Source of the DNA: Anseranas semipalmata
Taxonomy: Eukaryota; Chordata; Aves; Anseriformes; Anseranatidae
DNA: 64,000 bases
Assembly: GCA_013399115.1 (NCBI GenBank)
Contig: VXAA01003984.1
Location: 76,968-140,967 of the forward strand
Reading direction: 5' to 3'
Under the pieces are notes generated by a model. That model saw nothing but the letters and a program-made list of their open reading frames with translations. It was not told the origin of the DNA and searched no databases. Shown here piece by piece: positions 1 to 12,968 of this stretch (positions are counted from its first letter, which is position 1; each line of letters opens with the position of its first letter). The translations under genes were made by a program, and so were the position numbers.

Positions 1-3000
1 GGCAGCAGCACTCTGTACCTCACTTAACGGAAGGTTTACCCTTCTATCTCACAGTCTTTCAGATTACCTATTGTTGTTTTGGCTGCTGTTGAAGTTCAGT
101 CCTGCTTCTTGAAGATGAACATAACCCAGGGGAGAAAAATTGACAAGGAACACACTGCTTTTTCTCATGAGTACTCCCAAGAATGTTCTGCTCAAGAGAT
201 TGGGTGTCTGGACTTTTTAGATATTTTGAGGTGGATGAAGCTTACAGCCACATCGGACTTATGATGTTGCTTCCTCTCTGTTGTTTGGTCTACTTGGGGT
301 GCCCCGCATAGCTCAGGGTTGTCATAGGAAAGGTTTTGGTAGCAGTGAAAGTGCTCAGCATTTCATTTCCATCCAGTTTTCTGGCATCAAAATAAGCTAC
401 TGTAACACCCAAAAAGGATGGCCAACATTTAAGCTTAATTACTGATATTGTTGTACTTGCACACTATACAAGCTATGAGGCCAGTATTTTCAAAAAAGCA
501 GTTTGTTGCACTTCTCCAGCCTTTCTTTCTTCAGTTCCTGATGACTTTCATATGGCTCTACATCAGGCTGACTTGGACCTTTGCATCTTTGATGATAACC
601 ATCTGCAAGACACAACATAATTTGATGTACCTTCAGGGGTAGAAAGGACAGCTTTTCAGTAGTTGGACCTTTCCTATTTCCCAAATATGTGGTTGTAGAA
701 TGTATATCAAACTGACTGTCCAAAACCTGAGTCATCTAAAAGTCACCGTCAGTAGTTAAAAGGTTTGGTTTATATTTCATATTTTGTCTCCCTTGACTTT
801 TAGTTTTTGTGATATTCATAAATAACCCAAGGCTACTTGCTACTCTGTGTTTCAACCTGCAAATTCAGGTTTGGTCGAGTCTGGGTTACTAAAATTGCCA
901 GCACAAAATTGTTTATATAATAGCAAAAACAAATAAGACAATGAAACTACAGATAGCAAAAGATAATTCTGACTTCTGATATATATAATTATATATATTT
1001 TTTGCAAAATGCCTATTTTTATCAAAATATTTCAGTGTATAATTTTGTTATTGTTCAGTAACCCAAACCTATACTTCTATATATTTGAAACTTTATTTGT
1101 TCATTATAAAAAAGGTTTTATTTACTATATTTAGTTCTTTACTGTTTTCTCAGAAAAAGACTCAAAGTTTAAAATAAAAGTTATAAATAAAAAGTGTGAA
1201 AAGTTCTTTTACATTTTTTTTTTCATGCAGAAAAGAATTTTCCAGCCTAGGACATGTTCCTGTATCCAATTCAGATCTCATTTTCATCCAAGCTTTTTCT
1301 ATGTGCAAAAAAAACTGAACTGTTGCCTTGTATCCCAGTCAGAGTGCTGCAACTGTCGGTATTGGACCACTGATTTCTACCGAGTTTGCAAGGCCTCAGC
1401 TCTGGGGCATATTGGGCTTTCTTTCAACTTTTCTTGACCTGCCTGCAGCTGTGTGTTCACTTGGTTTAGCTGTAGCAGCAGTTTTTTTAGTCACCGAGTA
1501 GCTGTGCCTACTTTGTTTTGCTTTTGCTTGGCTTATGGTCCAGACATAGTTTTTATCTAGACAGTAGGGACAGGTAGCTATTCTGTGTGGAATATTTATG
1601 ACTAACATAATAATGCAATATCAAAAACATATACACTTTGTACAGTAGCAGAAACATTGAAATGGAGGGTCACATGTGGTGGAAATGAGTACAGGAATGG
1701 GATGTTAAGAGACGGCTCACAGGCTGGCAGTAGAGACCCGGTGGCTATATACAACCCAGCCATGATTAGTCTATTTCTTTAAAATAAAGACTTTGAGCTG
1801 GACAAAACTGGTTTCAGTGATAACAAAGAGAACAAAGAAACTGTATCTCATGTACATAAAATACAGCATGCATAACAAATTTGGATGTAAATGGATTTGT
1901 AGACCATTGCAAGGTGTAAAAATATATAGGAAATATATAAGAGACCCCAAGGAGATGCAAGATTGAGGAGGAACGAACCATCAACATCAGCCTCATACTC
2001 TTCCTTAGGATGTAAGGATTCAGGTGCTGGTAATTTGCTGTTCCCCACTATCACCATCTGCCCTCCATGTCCTCTGTGAAAGTCAAATTTTAAATTCTTT
2101 CTAAAATAGGTGTTGTATAGAAGATCTGTTAACAAAGAGTTGTTTTATTTAAAGAAGTGAAAAACGTACACAAAATATCAAACTCTAGATGTTACTGCCT
2201 GGCTCCAGCCTCAGACACTTTAAAGGTTATCCCTGCCAAAGAGAAGAGAACAAAAGTAAATCAAGTGAGTCTGTTGTGTTTTTTGTTTTTTGTTTTCCTT
2301 TTATTCCTTCATATTGTTGCTGGAGAAGTTGCATTTTCTGGCCTTGCTGATGTGTTTTGGGGCTCTGTGCACAGATACACTCAGCATTTTCAAGTCTTAC
2401 TCCTAAGGTCGGAGTTACCCTTTTTCTGTTATGGACAGTCAGTGCTGTACAGGAAGAAGTAATTTCTTGGATAACCTGTGCAGAACCCATGGAGAGCTGT
2501 GACTATCAGGACTAAGATCTTGAATTTGATTTTGTATTCTTTGGAGAGCCAGTCCAGAGAGCAGAGCATTAGGGTCATATGCTTTTGGTTCCTAGAGGAC
2601 TTTTTCTGAGTCAGAGGATTTTCCTGAACCTAGTACTAAACTTTCTGATGAGAGAAATAGCTTTCCAAATGTCCTATGTTATTGCCTATTACTACTGGGG
2701 ATTGTTTTATTGCACAGACTCTGAAATATTACATGACAACAGGACAGAAAAAACCGTACAGAAGGTAAGTAAATAGGAGATAGATTGTGTAATGGAACAA
2801 GACTATATAAACATCAGGGAGGGCATAAAGGAAGCTATTGTGGGCAAGTGAATGGGACTACGGAAGTCGCTGGATTGAGCTAAGGACCAATAAAACCTCC
2901 TATGCTTACATATGTTTGATTTTAGGTATGATAGCAGTCACAGTAAAATAAGTGGAATTATCTAAGCAATTAGCAAGTGGACATGTATGCAGAATCAAGA

Positions 3001-4040
3001 CCTAAATGTTGTATATACAATTTATACATTATGTTAGAAAAGTTATCACTGTTGCAACACAAGCACGAAATGTCAGAATTGCCTGCTCTTAATTATGCAA
3101 TCACATCCGTCTACAAACCACTGCATTTTTCGCCCCTAGTAGAAAAGCAGTATGTAATTAAGGATGTTATAACTTATGCCTACACATGGAAAGATTTAAT
3201 TATCTTTTCTCCCTTTTCAGGACCAACCTTCTTTCATTGCTTCCCATCTTTGATCCTTGGCTTGGGCTTAGCCGGATCTACACTCTCCCACCCTCCCCAC
3301 ACAAAGCTCCTTCCTCCTTTAGACCCAAGGTTTCCTCCCTCTTGAATCTTTCCCCTGCTTTGAAGCCTCCCTCCCAGGCTGGCAGCTGTAATCTAGCAGT
3401 CTCCACGGAGTAGGTGGGAGTTACAGTTGCTGCAAGAAAGAGTGTACAGGGGTGAATAAAAAGCCTGCCTCGTGCCCAGCAACACTCCCTCCTGCCGTAT
3501 TTCAAGACCCTTTTGCAAGCGCTTGTCTAAGAAATGGACAGTGGCTCATTTCTATTCTAAAACTGGCAAAAACTTGCAGTTTTTCTAGGTTAATTCTCAG
3601 AAATATGTGCAGGGTTCTGGCTGACATTTTCAAAGAAACACACCAACCAACAAATCTGAACCAAACAGACTAAGCCATTGACATTTGGCAAACATATTAG
3701 CAAATAGAAGCTGGATGAGGTAACAGGGAAATACTCAGCAGCCTTGCTAATTGGCTCTGATATCAACCCCACTCCTGTAATAAGATGTGGTTCTGCTTAC
3801 ATATCCACTGAGTTACATGCATATAAACATCTATCTACAGTGATTACAGGAAGTACTCTGCAGTCAGATATTTGTGTAATTCTAAAATAAAATAATCTAC
3901 TTCAGGCACAATAACATACAGGGAAAAGTATGATTAGGGTTGCTGAGCAAACTAGCCTGCAACAGCAAATACTGATAGAGGATTTTGACACAAGACTGTA
4001 TTGCCTTATAACATATTATCATTTCTTATGGTTCCAAGGT
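1..4040. other. AT-rich non-coding stretch, no gene seen
   Basis: Only short open frames (up to 122 codons at 2977-3345) occur here. None has a recognisable domain or repetitive codon structure. The stretch around 900-1200 is very AT-rich and includes a perfect 20-bp TA palindrome at 979-998. I recognise no transposon. The stretch is best read as intergenic or intronic single-copy DNA. Confidence 0.6.
979..998. repeat. Perfect 20-bp TA-rich palindrome
   Basis: The two 10-bp halves (979-988 and 989-998) are exact reverse complements with no spacer. The palindrome is built only of A and T, so it is probably a by-product of local AT richness rather than a designed site. Confidence 0.85.
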
Positions 4041-4410
4041 CAATGTCTCTTTCTCAAATAACATTTCGGACCTGTAATTGTTCATCTACATGCCAGCAAT
4101 TATGGGCGAATTGATCAGCTAGTAATTAATGCTATGCTATTACACTTTTTAATTTGTAGATTATGCAGCTGCGAGCATTCACACATTTTTAATTTGTATA
4201 TTATACAGCCACAAATGTTTACAATGCCCTTTTTAATCTCCTTACACTACTGGTGCCATTATTCACTATAGATTAATGATACACCGAATGCTGAGGTTTA
4301 TTTCATTTACCACTCTTACCAAGAGAGCTGTTAACATTACTGTGCTCTATTACTTAATGTCTTACTGCAGCTGCTAGTGAGCATTGGTTACCCTTTAAAA
4401 TATTACCAGT
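4041..4410. promoter_or_regulatory. Candidate conserved non-coding element
   Basis: No open frame of note covers this stretch. It is dense in homeodomain-type cores: TAATTAAT at 4123-4130, three TTTTTAAT boxes starting at 4146, 4186 and 4230, and ATTAATGAT around 4272. There is also a GTTAAC core near 4330. Part of it is a diverged 40-bp tandem duplication. This texture resembles vertebrate developmental enhancers, but the call rests on appearance alone. An alternative is ordinary AT-rich DNA. Confidence 0.27.
4146..4223. repeat. Imperfect 40-bp tandem duplication
   Basis: Positions 4146-4183 align without gaps to 4186-4223, with 29 of 38 bases identical by my count. Eight of the nine differences are transitions, clustered in the second half of the unit. 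Both copies begin with TTTTTAATTTGTA. A third TTTTTAAT box at 4230 may be the stub of another copy at 44-bp spacing. Confidence 0.7.
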
Positions 4411-4417
4411 CGGATAT

Positions 4418-4446
4418 TCTCTCTCTCTCTCTCTTTCTCTCTCTTA
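4418..4446 (+). repeat. (TC)n microsatellite
   Basis: An alternating TC run with one TTT interruption. It directly follows the conserved-element candidate. Confidence 0.9.
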
Positions 4447-6790
4447 AGCACTCTTGCTACTGACAATATGACTCTGTGGTAATATTACACTTTATTTCCA
4501 AATTTATTTCAAGAGTTTTGTTCCAAGGCATTTCAATCTTTTGTTCCAAACAATGGTTCCTTGCCAGCCCTGTATGTTTTGCATTCCCCAGCCTGTTCTT
4601 CCTTACACTCTTCCTCTGCGTGACTTCACTATCTTCTTCATATTATATTGTAAGCTGGGCAGCCAGCCCATTGTCTTACTTCAGGGAAACATTCCTGGTC
4701 AGGACAACACTCCACGATGTCTTTAACCTAAAGCATGTGCTCCAGTCTATACAGAATCTCTTGCTTATATTGTTTACTTGAATAGGACACTGCAAGAGTA
4801 ATCTTTCTTGCCACAGCCTTAATTCAAATTCTGTCAAAACCGACAAGAGCCATCTATAAAAGACTTGCTGCAGAATTTAGGGACATCACTTTTTTTTGTC
4901 TTTAACATAGCAATACTACTGCTACCTCTTGTAAAGTGATTTGTGATATGCAGATGAAAGTCTTAGGTATTGCTAAAATCTTAATCTGTTTAAAATCATG
5001 AAAACCATTTCACCTTCTAGGCTCCTCTTTCAAAGTACAAGTCAATTTTATATGTGTAGATGCACATATACATATATATATACATAGACGTATATACAAA
5101 ACATTCTATTTGGCATTGGTGCATTCTTTTTTGAACATTACTTAAGGGAAAATGATCTGTTTTACCCAAAACTACACCAAACAAAACAGTTCCCTTCGTT
5201 CCATCTTCTTCAAGACAGAATAAAACATTTTCAAGTTAAGTATGAGGACAAAACGAAACTCACCTGATTCCTTCTCCCCATACAAATAAAATACTTAAAC
5301 CACTTCCATGAAAAGATTCTTCTTTACAGCCTTAAGTCCTGAAATGGTGCTGAAAGGAAACTTAAGAGTCCCATTGCAAATCAGTGACGAACTGGATGGA
5401 TAACTAAAAGCTACCTCTAGATAACTTTGACCAGGCACTTCATAAGAAACATCCTGTGAAGTTTCTATTCATTTTTCTTCACTTTTTAAAATATCAAAAT
5501 ATCTTGACTGAAAAGTGAAATATCTATTATCTCTTCAAGAGAACCTCCTGAAAGATAAGATACAGCTGAAGAACTTGTCTTTTGAGGGAAGATGCAACAC
5601 TTGACTAGCATTTCCACAAGAAACCATAGTGAGTTACCAGAAGTAAAATACCCATTTTGAGTCCAGTTGATATATTCCTTGAATTAATTTTCTTTCAAAA
5701 ATATTTTTCCCCAAAAAGCAGATCCATTTAATGTGTAAATAGCAAAAAGCTAATTTTCTGTTGAAAAGCAGTTTTGAAGAGAAAAGGTTTTAACCAGTCC
5801 TAGTCGATGGCATTACAGTGATTAACACCAGTTGAAGATTAATATTTATTATCAAATTCACATGGGCATTGCAAGAATTCATGTTTGCAACGTTTCACTG
5901 GAAAGCTAAAATGATCACACAATTATCTCCCACAAATATTGCACATATTAACAGTGGTACCTATGGAAACTCATGTGTTACACACTGTGGTAAGTTCAAA
6001 AGATGTCTGAAGGGTCTCAGATATCACTGATGATAAATATAAAGTCTTCTAGAGGGTTCTTGCTAATAAGCAGTTGCAGAAAAAATATAAACATCTGTAT
6101 GTAATAGCAGTTTATTTTAAAATCTAAATGATCTTTAAAAAATATTTTTTATGTTTTTCATTAAATGTTTTATCTCTCCAATTGATTTAAATTTTTCTCT
6201 GGGACAGCAGAAGTTTCTACAGGCAAACTGAAGTGTGTTCTCCTGTCTCAAACCCCAGAACATTTACTATAGTGATTCCCAAGCTTTCTGTTAGTGACCA
6301 GCTCTTGAGCGTGAGCCTAATTTATTTAATTTAGCTGGGGTCCTGCTCCCTTGACTGAAGAGAGCTGATAGATCAGTCCACAAAATATGGTCATTGGTAA
6401 CAGGAGACCTCGGTTTTAATTTCTTCTGGAAGCACTGAGATTTTACATTCTTCCTCATAGAAAACTTCAGTAATTATTGTACTGTCAGATAAGAGTGTGT
6501 TCTAAGAAACGAAAGCTAACCCAGTTCACTGAGTACAGGGAAATTCGTTGACATTGTCAGCAGAAGGAAGAGCTTTCAAGATAGTTATGGGGAACACATT
6601 TCCAATCCTTGCTGGCTGAAGGCACCTCTTGCGTGCTGTTTTGAGGTGGTTTAGCAGGACAATTCTTGTAAACACCAATCTGACCTTCCTTGCTGTCACT
6701 ACATGTTAACAGGGTGCTGGGCTCCATCCCCAAGTATCAGGCTCCTCGCAAGTGAGTTTGCAGTAACAACCGCATGTCTATTCTCTTCTC
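4447..6790. other. Non-coding single-copy stretch
   Basis: The longest open frame is 101 codons (4476-4781), hydrophobic and without a recognisable family. A short CA/TA-rich patch lies at about 5060-5095. I see no transposon or RNA gene. Confidence 0.55.
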
Positions 6791-6809
6791 TTTTTTTTTT
6801 TTTTTTTTT
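6791..6809 (+). repeat. Poly(T) tract
   Basis: An uninterrupted run of 19 T. No retrotransposed gene body or target duplication was recognised beside it. Confidence 0.9.
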
Positions 6810-7929
6810 AATAAGGACAGATGTGGTTTTTACTGTCTCTGTCCCTGATCCTCAAACTTATGTTCAAGTTATGTTCATGATATCTAATTCTCACTGACTC
6901 CTCACCAAGATATTATCTTGGCTTTTTCTTCTTCACAGTATATAGCTCTTTTCCACCTAGGAAGTGAGTTTAGAAAATGCTCCAACCTGTCATCCCTAGG
7001 GCACCATTGAGGTAAACATAAAGACAATATTCCCTTTCTTTGTCCTTGTGGTACCTGTAGTTTTTTTCCAAATAACTTCCAGACAAGGAGCAAAATCTCT
7101 GGAATTTCCCTGAGCTCTGCAAATTAGTTTCTTCTCTTTCCCATACCCCACATCTCCTTCACCACTGAGATTAAGGAGTTTATAAAATACAACTTGTTAC
7201 AGCCATGAGGGATTACTACTATATATTATCACTCACAGCTCATTAACCCCGAAGCCCTGCTAACTAAGAAAATCCTCTCTAATGAGGTTTCCTTCACTGC
7301 ACTAAAGAACAAAAGGTCTCAAAGTTTTGCCTATTACCAATCTTCCTCAAATTATTTTCCCGTAATTAAAATGGAACTTTAAGGCCATTAAAATACAAAT
7401 CTGAATTTCTTGCACTCAAGAAAATCCATGTCCACTCTTATTTCTGTGCTTGCAAAGGATCTTCAAGCTGTCAAATAGAGGGGGAATGTATTTCTAGTAG
7501 TTTCTGACTTTAATCAACTATAAAAACTGAATCCTGCTTTTGAAATAAAGTACATGACTTCTGGGCATATTAGACCTAATTCTGTTTTGGTGTAAGCAGA
7601 CCCACCTTTTGTTGCCATTTATGGGAGTTAGGCTAGTTTTCTTCTGGGTTAAATTAGGATTCTTTGTCAAGAGTTGCAAAAGCAAATGGACAACTTGTCA
7701 GGTGTCCCAGTGGTAAGTGTGATGGAAGAGTCCAAATTAGATTGGCTTGACAGGGGAAGAAAAATAAATCTATTTGCTATTATTTACATTATAGTAGTAC
7801 TTAGCAGGTCCAAAAGGGATTGAGAAATTCACTGTGAGAATTCTGTGAGAAAGAAAGTACTATTACAAAATAAATCATATGGGCATTATATGTCCCATAT
7901 TCCAATGTTATATGGCTACAGAAAGGTTC
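6810..7929. other. Non-coding stretch, nothing recognised
   Basis: Short unrelated open frames only. I recognise no repeat family, RNA gene or clear regulatory cluster. Confidence 0.5.
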
Positions 7930-7982
7930 TTCCTTCTTCCTTTTTTCTTTTTTCTTTTTTTTCTTTTTTCTTTTTTCTCTCC
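7930..7982 (+). repeat. Polypyrimidine (TTTTTTC)n tract beside gap
   Basis: A nearly pure T/C tract made of T runs of six to eight separated by single C. It ends about 27 bp before the N gap. Such a tract could have caused the assembly break. Confidence 0.85.
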
Positions 7983-8009
7983 TCGCCCCCGATTCAGTCC
8001 TATCCTGCC

Positions 8010-8030
8010 NNNNNNNNNNNNNNNNNNNNN
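8010..8030. other. Assembly gap (21 N)
   Basis: Twenty-one consecutive undetermined bases. The true length is unknown. Single N positions also occur at 19232, 28244 and 45937, two of them inside or next to A or T runs. Confidence 0.98.
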
Positions 8031-9490
8031 CAACTTATTTCTGAAATGATTGTTATGGTATCTAACTCTGTCATGCATTCAAATTCAGGTCCTGGATGAA
8101 ATAAAGTACACCTATTTCACCAACACCTCCAGGATGCTAGTTCTGATAGTTATTCGTTACTTAGTGAACAGCCCTAGTGATTTGAATACTCCACCTATTG
8201 TTATGTAATTAATATCAAAGACCAGTGGAAAAACGAAGGTTGGTGAGACGTTCAGCCTGTTGCACATGATACCTTATCTCCATGTTCCTTCAAAAACATC
8301 ATTGTGGGGGTTTGAAGTGGATTGTATGCTAGGTGGCTGCTAGATAGCTTATTCTTTAGACTAGGAGCATGAGAATAATTTTTAAATATGCATCTGAGGA
8401 TCTGTTTCTGCCTTGGAGACAATATTTGCTTACAGGTGAGAAAGTCCTTCACAACAGAAATAAAGGGAGGCTCTGAGGTACCTTGTCAGTAATGACGGGT
8501 CCATCAGGAGCTAAAGGAGGGGCAGTTCATGCCACAGAAAACAAAAGAGCCTAGAGAATGCTTCCAGCAGTAACATCTATACAAGAGGTTGAAGTGCTAA
8601 TATACTGAAACTAAGGTTGAATAGCCTGTGTTACTGTGGATCCAGTAAATGCAGATGCTCATTGCCTCTGGGGTTCATTGTAGCCACTGCAAGCAATTGC
8701 TTCAACAACATTTCTCTTCATTATTATTCTGAATTATTTCATTTATTAGTCTGAAAGTGACCTTGGGTTCACCTAAACCAGGAAGCCCCATTGCCACATT
8801 GGCAGCTGACAAAGCTCTTTATAGGAGCTAGGCTTTGATTCTAGTTTCTTTTAGAGGTAAATGATGGGCAACTGTAGATAAGATGTATCATGGGCAGATG
8901 CCCTCAGCAGAAGTTTCCTCAGAGAGAAATGTTGAAGCTAAACAAGCAGCCACTTTTACATATCAAATGTGCTTTCTTTACAAAGGACATCCACAATGAC
9001 TCAGATCAGTACAACTGCCATCCTCACTAGTTAAAATATGAGTCTCTGAAGTCCTCGTTTCTATTTTAGTGATTTTCTAGTGATTTTCTATTCTAGTGAT
9101 TTTGGTTGAGTCACATAATTGTTCTGTGTTTCTTTTCCACCTTTTCTCCCATTTATTTGTTTCTTTGAGGTGTTCCTAGCAAAAATTGTTTTAAAATAGG
9201 CTTAATAGAATATGTGTTTAATGGACTAGGCCACTTTAATTATATGTAATAACTATAACCAATTTTCTCTTTTCTTTTGTCTATTCTTCTTTCTTTCTTT
9301 CTATGACTAACTATGTTCATTTTCTTAGATGGGCTTTTATGGGTGGGATAAAGTGATAGTGTTAGGTGAGCACTAAATGGAAGTTTTGCACAGTCTGAGC
9401 CTGATACTACTGTGACTAGTTATGGGATATCCAATCTAATTGTGACACTTTGGGGTTTCTTTTTTTTCTCTCTTTTGTTTTGCTTCATGG
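8031..9490. other. Non-coding stretch with a small direct repeat
   Basis: No supported gene. At 9067-9103 the 10-mer TAGTGATTTT occurs three times; the first two copies are in direct tandem as an 11-bp unit. A short (TTCT)n run lies near 9283-9302. Confidence 0.55.
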
Positions 9491-9492
9491 TG

Positions 9493-9543
9493 GTTTTTTT
9501 TGTTTGTTTGTTTGTTTGTTTGTTTGTTTTTGTTTGTTTTTCA
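9493..9543 (+). repeat. (GTTT)n microsatellite
   Basis: About nine tandem GTTT units with short T-rich edges. The apparent Val/Cys/Phe-rich open frame across it at 9450-9650 is a product of the repeat. Confidence 0.93.
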
Positions 9544-9710
9544 AAGAAGGCATAAAATATCCTTATTCTCTTATGCTAAAGGTTCAATTTACCTTCCTGA
9601 ACTATTTATTTTGGCTTTACCTCCCTCAAAGTAGATATGATTTTTTTTAACTTCTTAGCTTTTTTTCCCCAAATCTTTACAATGACTGATACCTATGGTG
9701 GAAAAAGAGG

Positions 9711-9869
9711 AAAAGAAAAGAAAAGAAAAGAAAAGAAAAGAAAAGAAAAGAAAAGAAAAGAAAAGAAAAGAAAAGAAAAGAAAAGAAAAGAAAAGAAAAG
9801 AAAAGAAAAGAAAAGAAAAGAAAAGAAAAGAAAAGAAAAGAAAAGAAAAGAAAAGAAAAGAAAAGAAAG
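9711..9869 (+). repeat. Long perfect (AAAAG)n array
   Basis: About 32 uninterrupted AAAAG units, roughly 159 bp, with a slightly variant entry (GGAAAAAGAGG) at 9700-9710. A 5-bp unit lets several frames on both strands stay open, so the Lys/Arg/Glu-rich frames (+) and Phe/Leu/Ser-rich frames (-) here are artefacts. The unit is homopurine and mirror-symmetric, which is the sequence class known to form intramolecular triplex DNA. The purity suggests a young and length-unstable array. Confidence 0.97.
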
Positions 9870-12800
9870 AGCATGTGAAACTTTTACAAGCCTGGACTAC
9901 ACACCTAAATTTTGGTTCTGAATCTACTATCAAATCTTAAAACAAGGTCTTCATTAGCTGAATCCACCATGAGTTGAGCTGGACTGCCCAGAGCGGTACA
10001 TGCACATCCAGAGATGTGGCTGCAACACCCTCAGTTCCCATGTGATTATATGCAGGATGATGAGACTAAGCAACATGCATGAAATGAACTGGATCTGTCA
10101 AGCCCTAAATTCATGCAGTACTTTCAAAAAAGGGTAGGCAGCAGATTTACCAGGTGAACTAAATAGAAGCTTCCATCCACTTGAGACCTGTGATAAGCCT
10201 CTCTCTGCTCGAAGTAGCTTAAATGTACATTGCAGCAGGTTTTATTGTTAACCTCTCTTTGGCCTTCAACAAGTAGTCAATAGCCCTGCAGATTATATTC
10301 TCCTCTGCCATCCTGATTGCTAGAAGCATTCATCCAGAACTAAGCCACTACAGTAAACAGAGCAGGGTGAGAATATTTCAACAAAACGCTTTTTCATCAG
10401 AAAAAGGTGATTCATCGAAACTGAAATCTTTCAGAGGAAAGTGTTGGTTTCATTGATTTTTGTGGTGGCAAAAGAAAAAGTTGTGGAGTTCCTGAAAAGT
10501 TTTTTCTTTGAGGTGTTTGAAGCAAATAACATCTTTTTCTTCAAATAAGTCTTTGGGCAAATGTTAATGCAAGATTACATGATCACAGATAATTTAATAA
10601 TCAAAAAGAAGTATTTTAATTGATTTCGAAGACAAATGACATTTGCTTTTCTCATATTTTTAGCTTATACCTTTTTTTTGAAGATTTTTATTTCAGGTTA
10701 AACCAGCATATTTTTGATTGAATGACAAAACAGCCTTCCATGCACCTATAAAGAGGATAACCAAGTAGTTAACAAGTTTTCCATTTTCTTCTGTCAGCAA
10801 CTATTGAAATCATCCAGTAGAGAGTCCTCATCAGTACTATAACTGTATCCGTCTCTTAGAGGATAGAACTGGCTTTAGGTTATTATTTATATGCTGAAAA
10901 AAAAATACTATCATTCATATAAATATAATCTTGATAAACAGTATATGAACTTTAATATATAGAAAAAATCATATCTGAATATGCTGCTTAGCCAATGAAA
11001 TGCCAAGATGAAAGTGTTACATCATCATAATATACATCCATTCATTTGCTATGCCATGAAAGTAGAACAATTGCCTGTTTAATTTTTTGTTTGTTTGAAC
11101 TGGCATTGAAGCCTGAATTTTCCAATGAACTTTTGAAGAATTTCAAATAAATTTCTGGGGAGAAGGGTACCTGAAAAGGTGCGATAAGCAGAAACGGGAT
11201 ATGAAAACTGTGATGTCTTAAGATGAAGAATGGATCTGAGCGAGCACAAATACCTCTTCTAAATAAATATTTTCTTCATAAATCCACGGGAGAAGCAGGA
11301 AACTATATTGCCCAAACAGAAGAAAAGGAATGGGGAAACAAACAGCAACACTTGGAAGGAGTGGAAAAACTTTTTATGCCAGGCAATCTGCATGGGATAA
11401 CCAGGACTTTGCTAAATTAAAGAATCAGATAAGGATATTAAAATACTAAGGCACACAATTTAAAAGCACAATGAAAAAGGAAAGAAAAAAATGAAATAAT
11501 ATGTGTCACAGTGAGGGACAAAAAAAGACCTCTTTTGCTTGCAGAGAAAAATAGCATATGCAGTTTGCCTGCCTCAGCAGAAACTAATACGAGGTGAAAG
11601 ATAGCGTAGAAAATGAAATGATCATAGCAAATTAATATGGACCTTCTGAGAAAGCAGATCAGGAAGTGTTTTTTGTAGATAATAGAGACTCACATAAAAA
11701 CAGCCTGGAATACTGATGGTGAGCTTTTTGCAAACACCCTGGTGCTGAATGAGATAGAAAATGTACAGCATGTTATCATCTAAAAAGGGCTTGTGCCCTT
11801 TTTATAAGGCTGCTTCATCCACTGAGGAAACCAGTCAAAAAGATCAAAGGCTGCACTGGGTTTAGTTCTCCCCAAAAATCTGAAGCTGAGTGAAGTATAG
11901 AAGCAACCACAGCGTCAAACAACACAGAGAGAGGATCTCAACTAAAATATTCTGTTTTCTCCCCAATCACTAGTGTATTAGCTGAGCAGAGATAAAAGAA
12001 AAATCATTATAATCTTCATAATGCTTGCCATGAATTAGAGACACATGAACTGCAAAGCAGAAGATTTCTTGTTAGACTGAGGCTTGTATTTACAAGTGAA
12101 GGGAACAGAGGTTTGCCTAAAATCAGGGATCGGATTTCCCAGGGACAGTAGATGAGAAATTATCAAAGGGTGTAGAAATAGCATTGGCAATGGCATGTAG
12201 TACTGGGGATTGAGATAAATGTATTGCTGTTCTGTCTGATACTGGAACCAATCTCTGCAAGATATACAGGAGAGGATGAAAATGTCAAAACCAAGGTTTG
12301 TCTAATTGCTTCAAACTCCAGTGAGTTCCTGTGTTCCTCTAAGTTCTCTGCTGCCACCGCCCTCACCCCTCAACACACTGTGCACCATTCCAGTAACAAC
12401 GAAGGGTGGCAGATGGTTACTCCAAGTCCCTTTAATTTTTTCATAACAGAAAGTGAATTCTGACCATCTATAAATCCTTTGTAATATCCTGTTAGTGGTA
12501 TCATCCTGATGCTCCCATGGAGCCATGCTTCTGCTCTGAGCGTGACCAGTAACACAACAGGTGACACAGACCCTTCCTGCTGGGTACTCACGTTCCCTGT
12601 CTTTACATTAAGCATCCTGCATGTGAATGCCGAAGTTGGTGTGAAGATCACTGTCTTAGCTGTGGTAACAAGTGGACAAATTGGCCTTCAGATCTTTTAC
12701 AGCATGAATGAAAATGCCAGTTCCTCAGGGGTACAGAAGAATTTAGTCTTTGTGAACTGGGCACCACGAGATTTTTTCCCCCTCAGGGAAAATTTCATGT

Positions 12801-12900
12801 TTGCCATTATTATTACTTTTTATATTTGTTAAATAGAAAATCTAAGAGAGTTGTTCAAGTGGCAGCCCCAAACAACAGAACGTTTCCATCTGTCCTTTGC
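9870..12900. other. Non-coding stretch, no gene seen
   Basis: Open frames reach 107 codons (12509-12832) but show no domain, and overlapping frames on both strands at 12160-12830 look equally good. That points to chance openness. I recognise no other repeat before the CR1 tail. Confidence 0.5.
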
Positions 12901-12904
12901 ATTA

Positions 12905-12968
12905 CAGGTTGGATTAGGTGATCTTGGAGGTCTCTTCCAACCTAAATGATTCTGTGATTCTGTGATTA
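12905..12968 (+). mobile_element. CR1 LINE 3' end, plus orientation
   Basis: The stretch matches the known avian CR1 3' UTR end. It reads GGTTGGATTAGGTGATCTTGG, then a GGTCTCTTCCAACC block, then ATGATTCTGTGATTCTGTGATT, the octamer tail that ends CR1 elements instead of poly(A). Only about 65 bp is clear, so this is a heavily 5'-truncated copy. The 60 bp upstream may include more diverged CR1 sequence. It has no coding capacity. Confidence 0.92.

Noticed and set aside
9637..9940. Lys/Arg/Glu-rich and Phe/Ser/Leu-rich open frames
   Set aside because: They are translations of the (AAAAG)n array. A 5-bp stop-free unit keeps several frames open on both strands.
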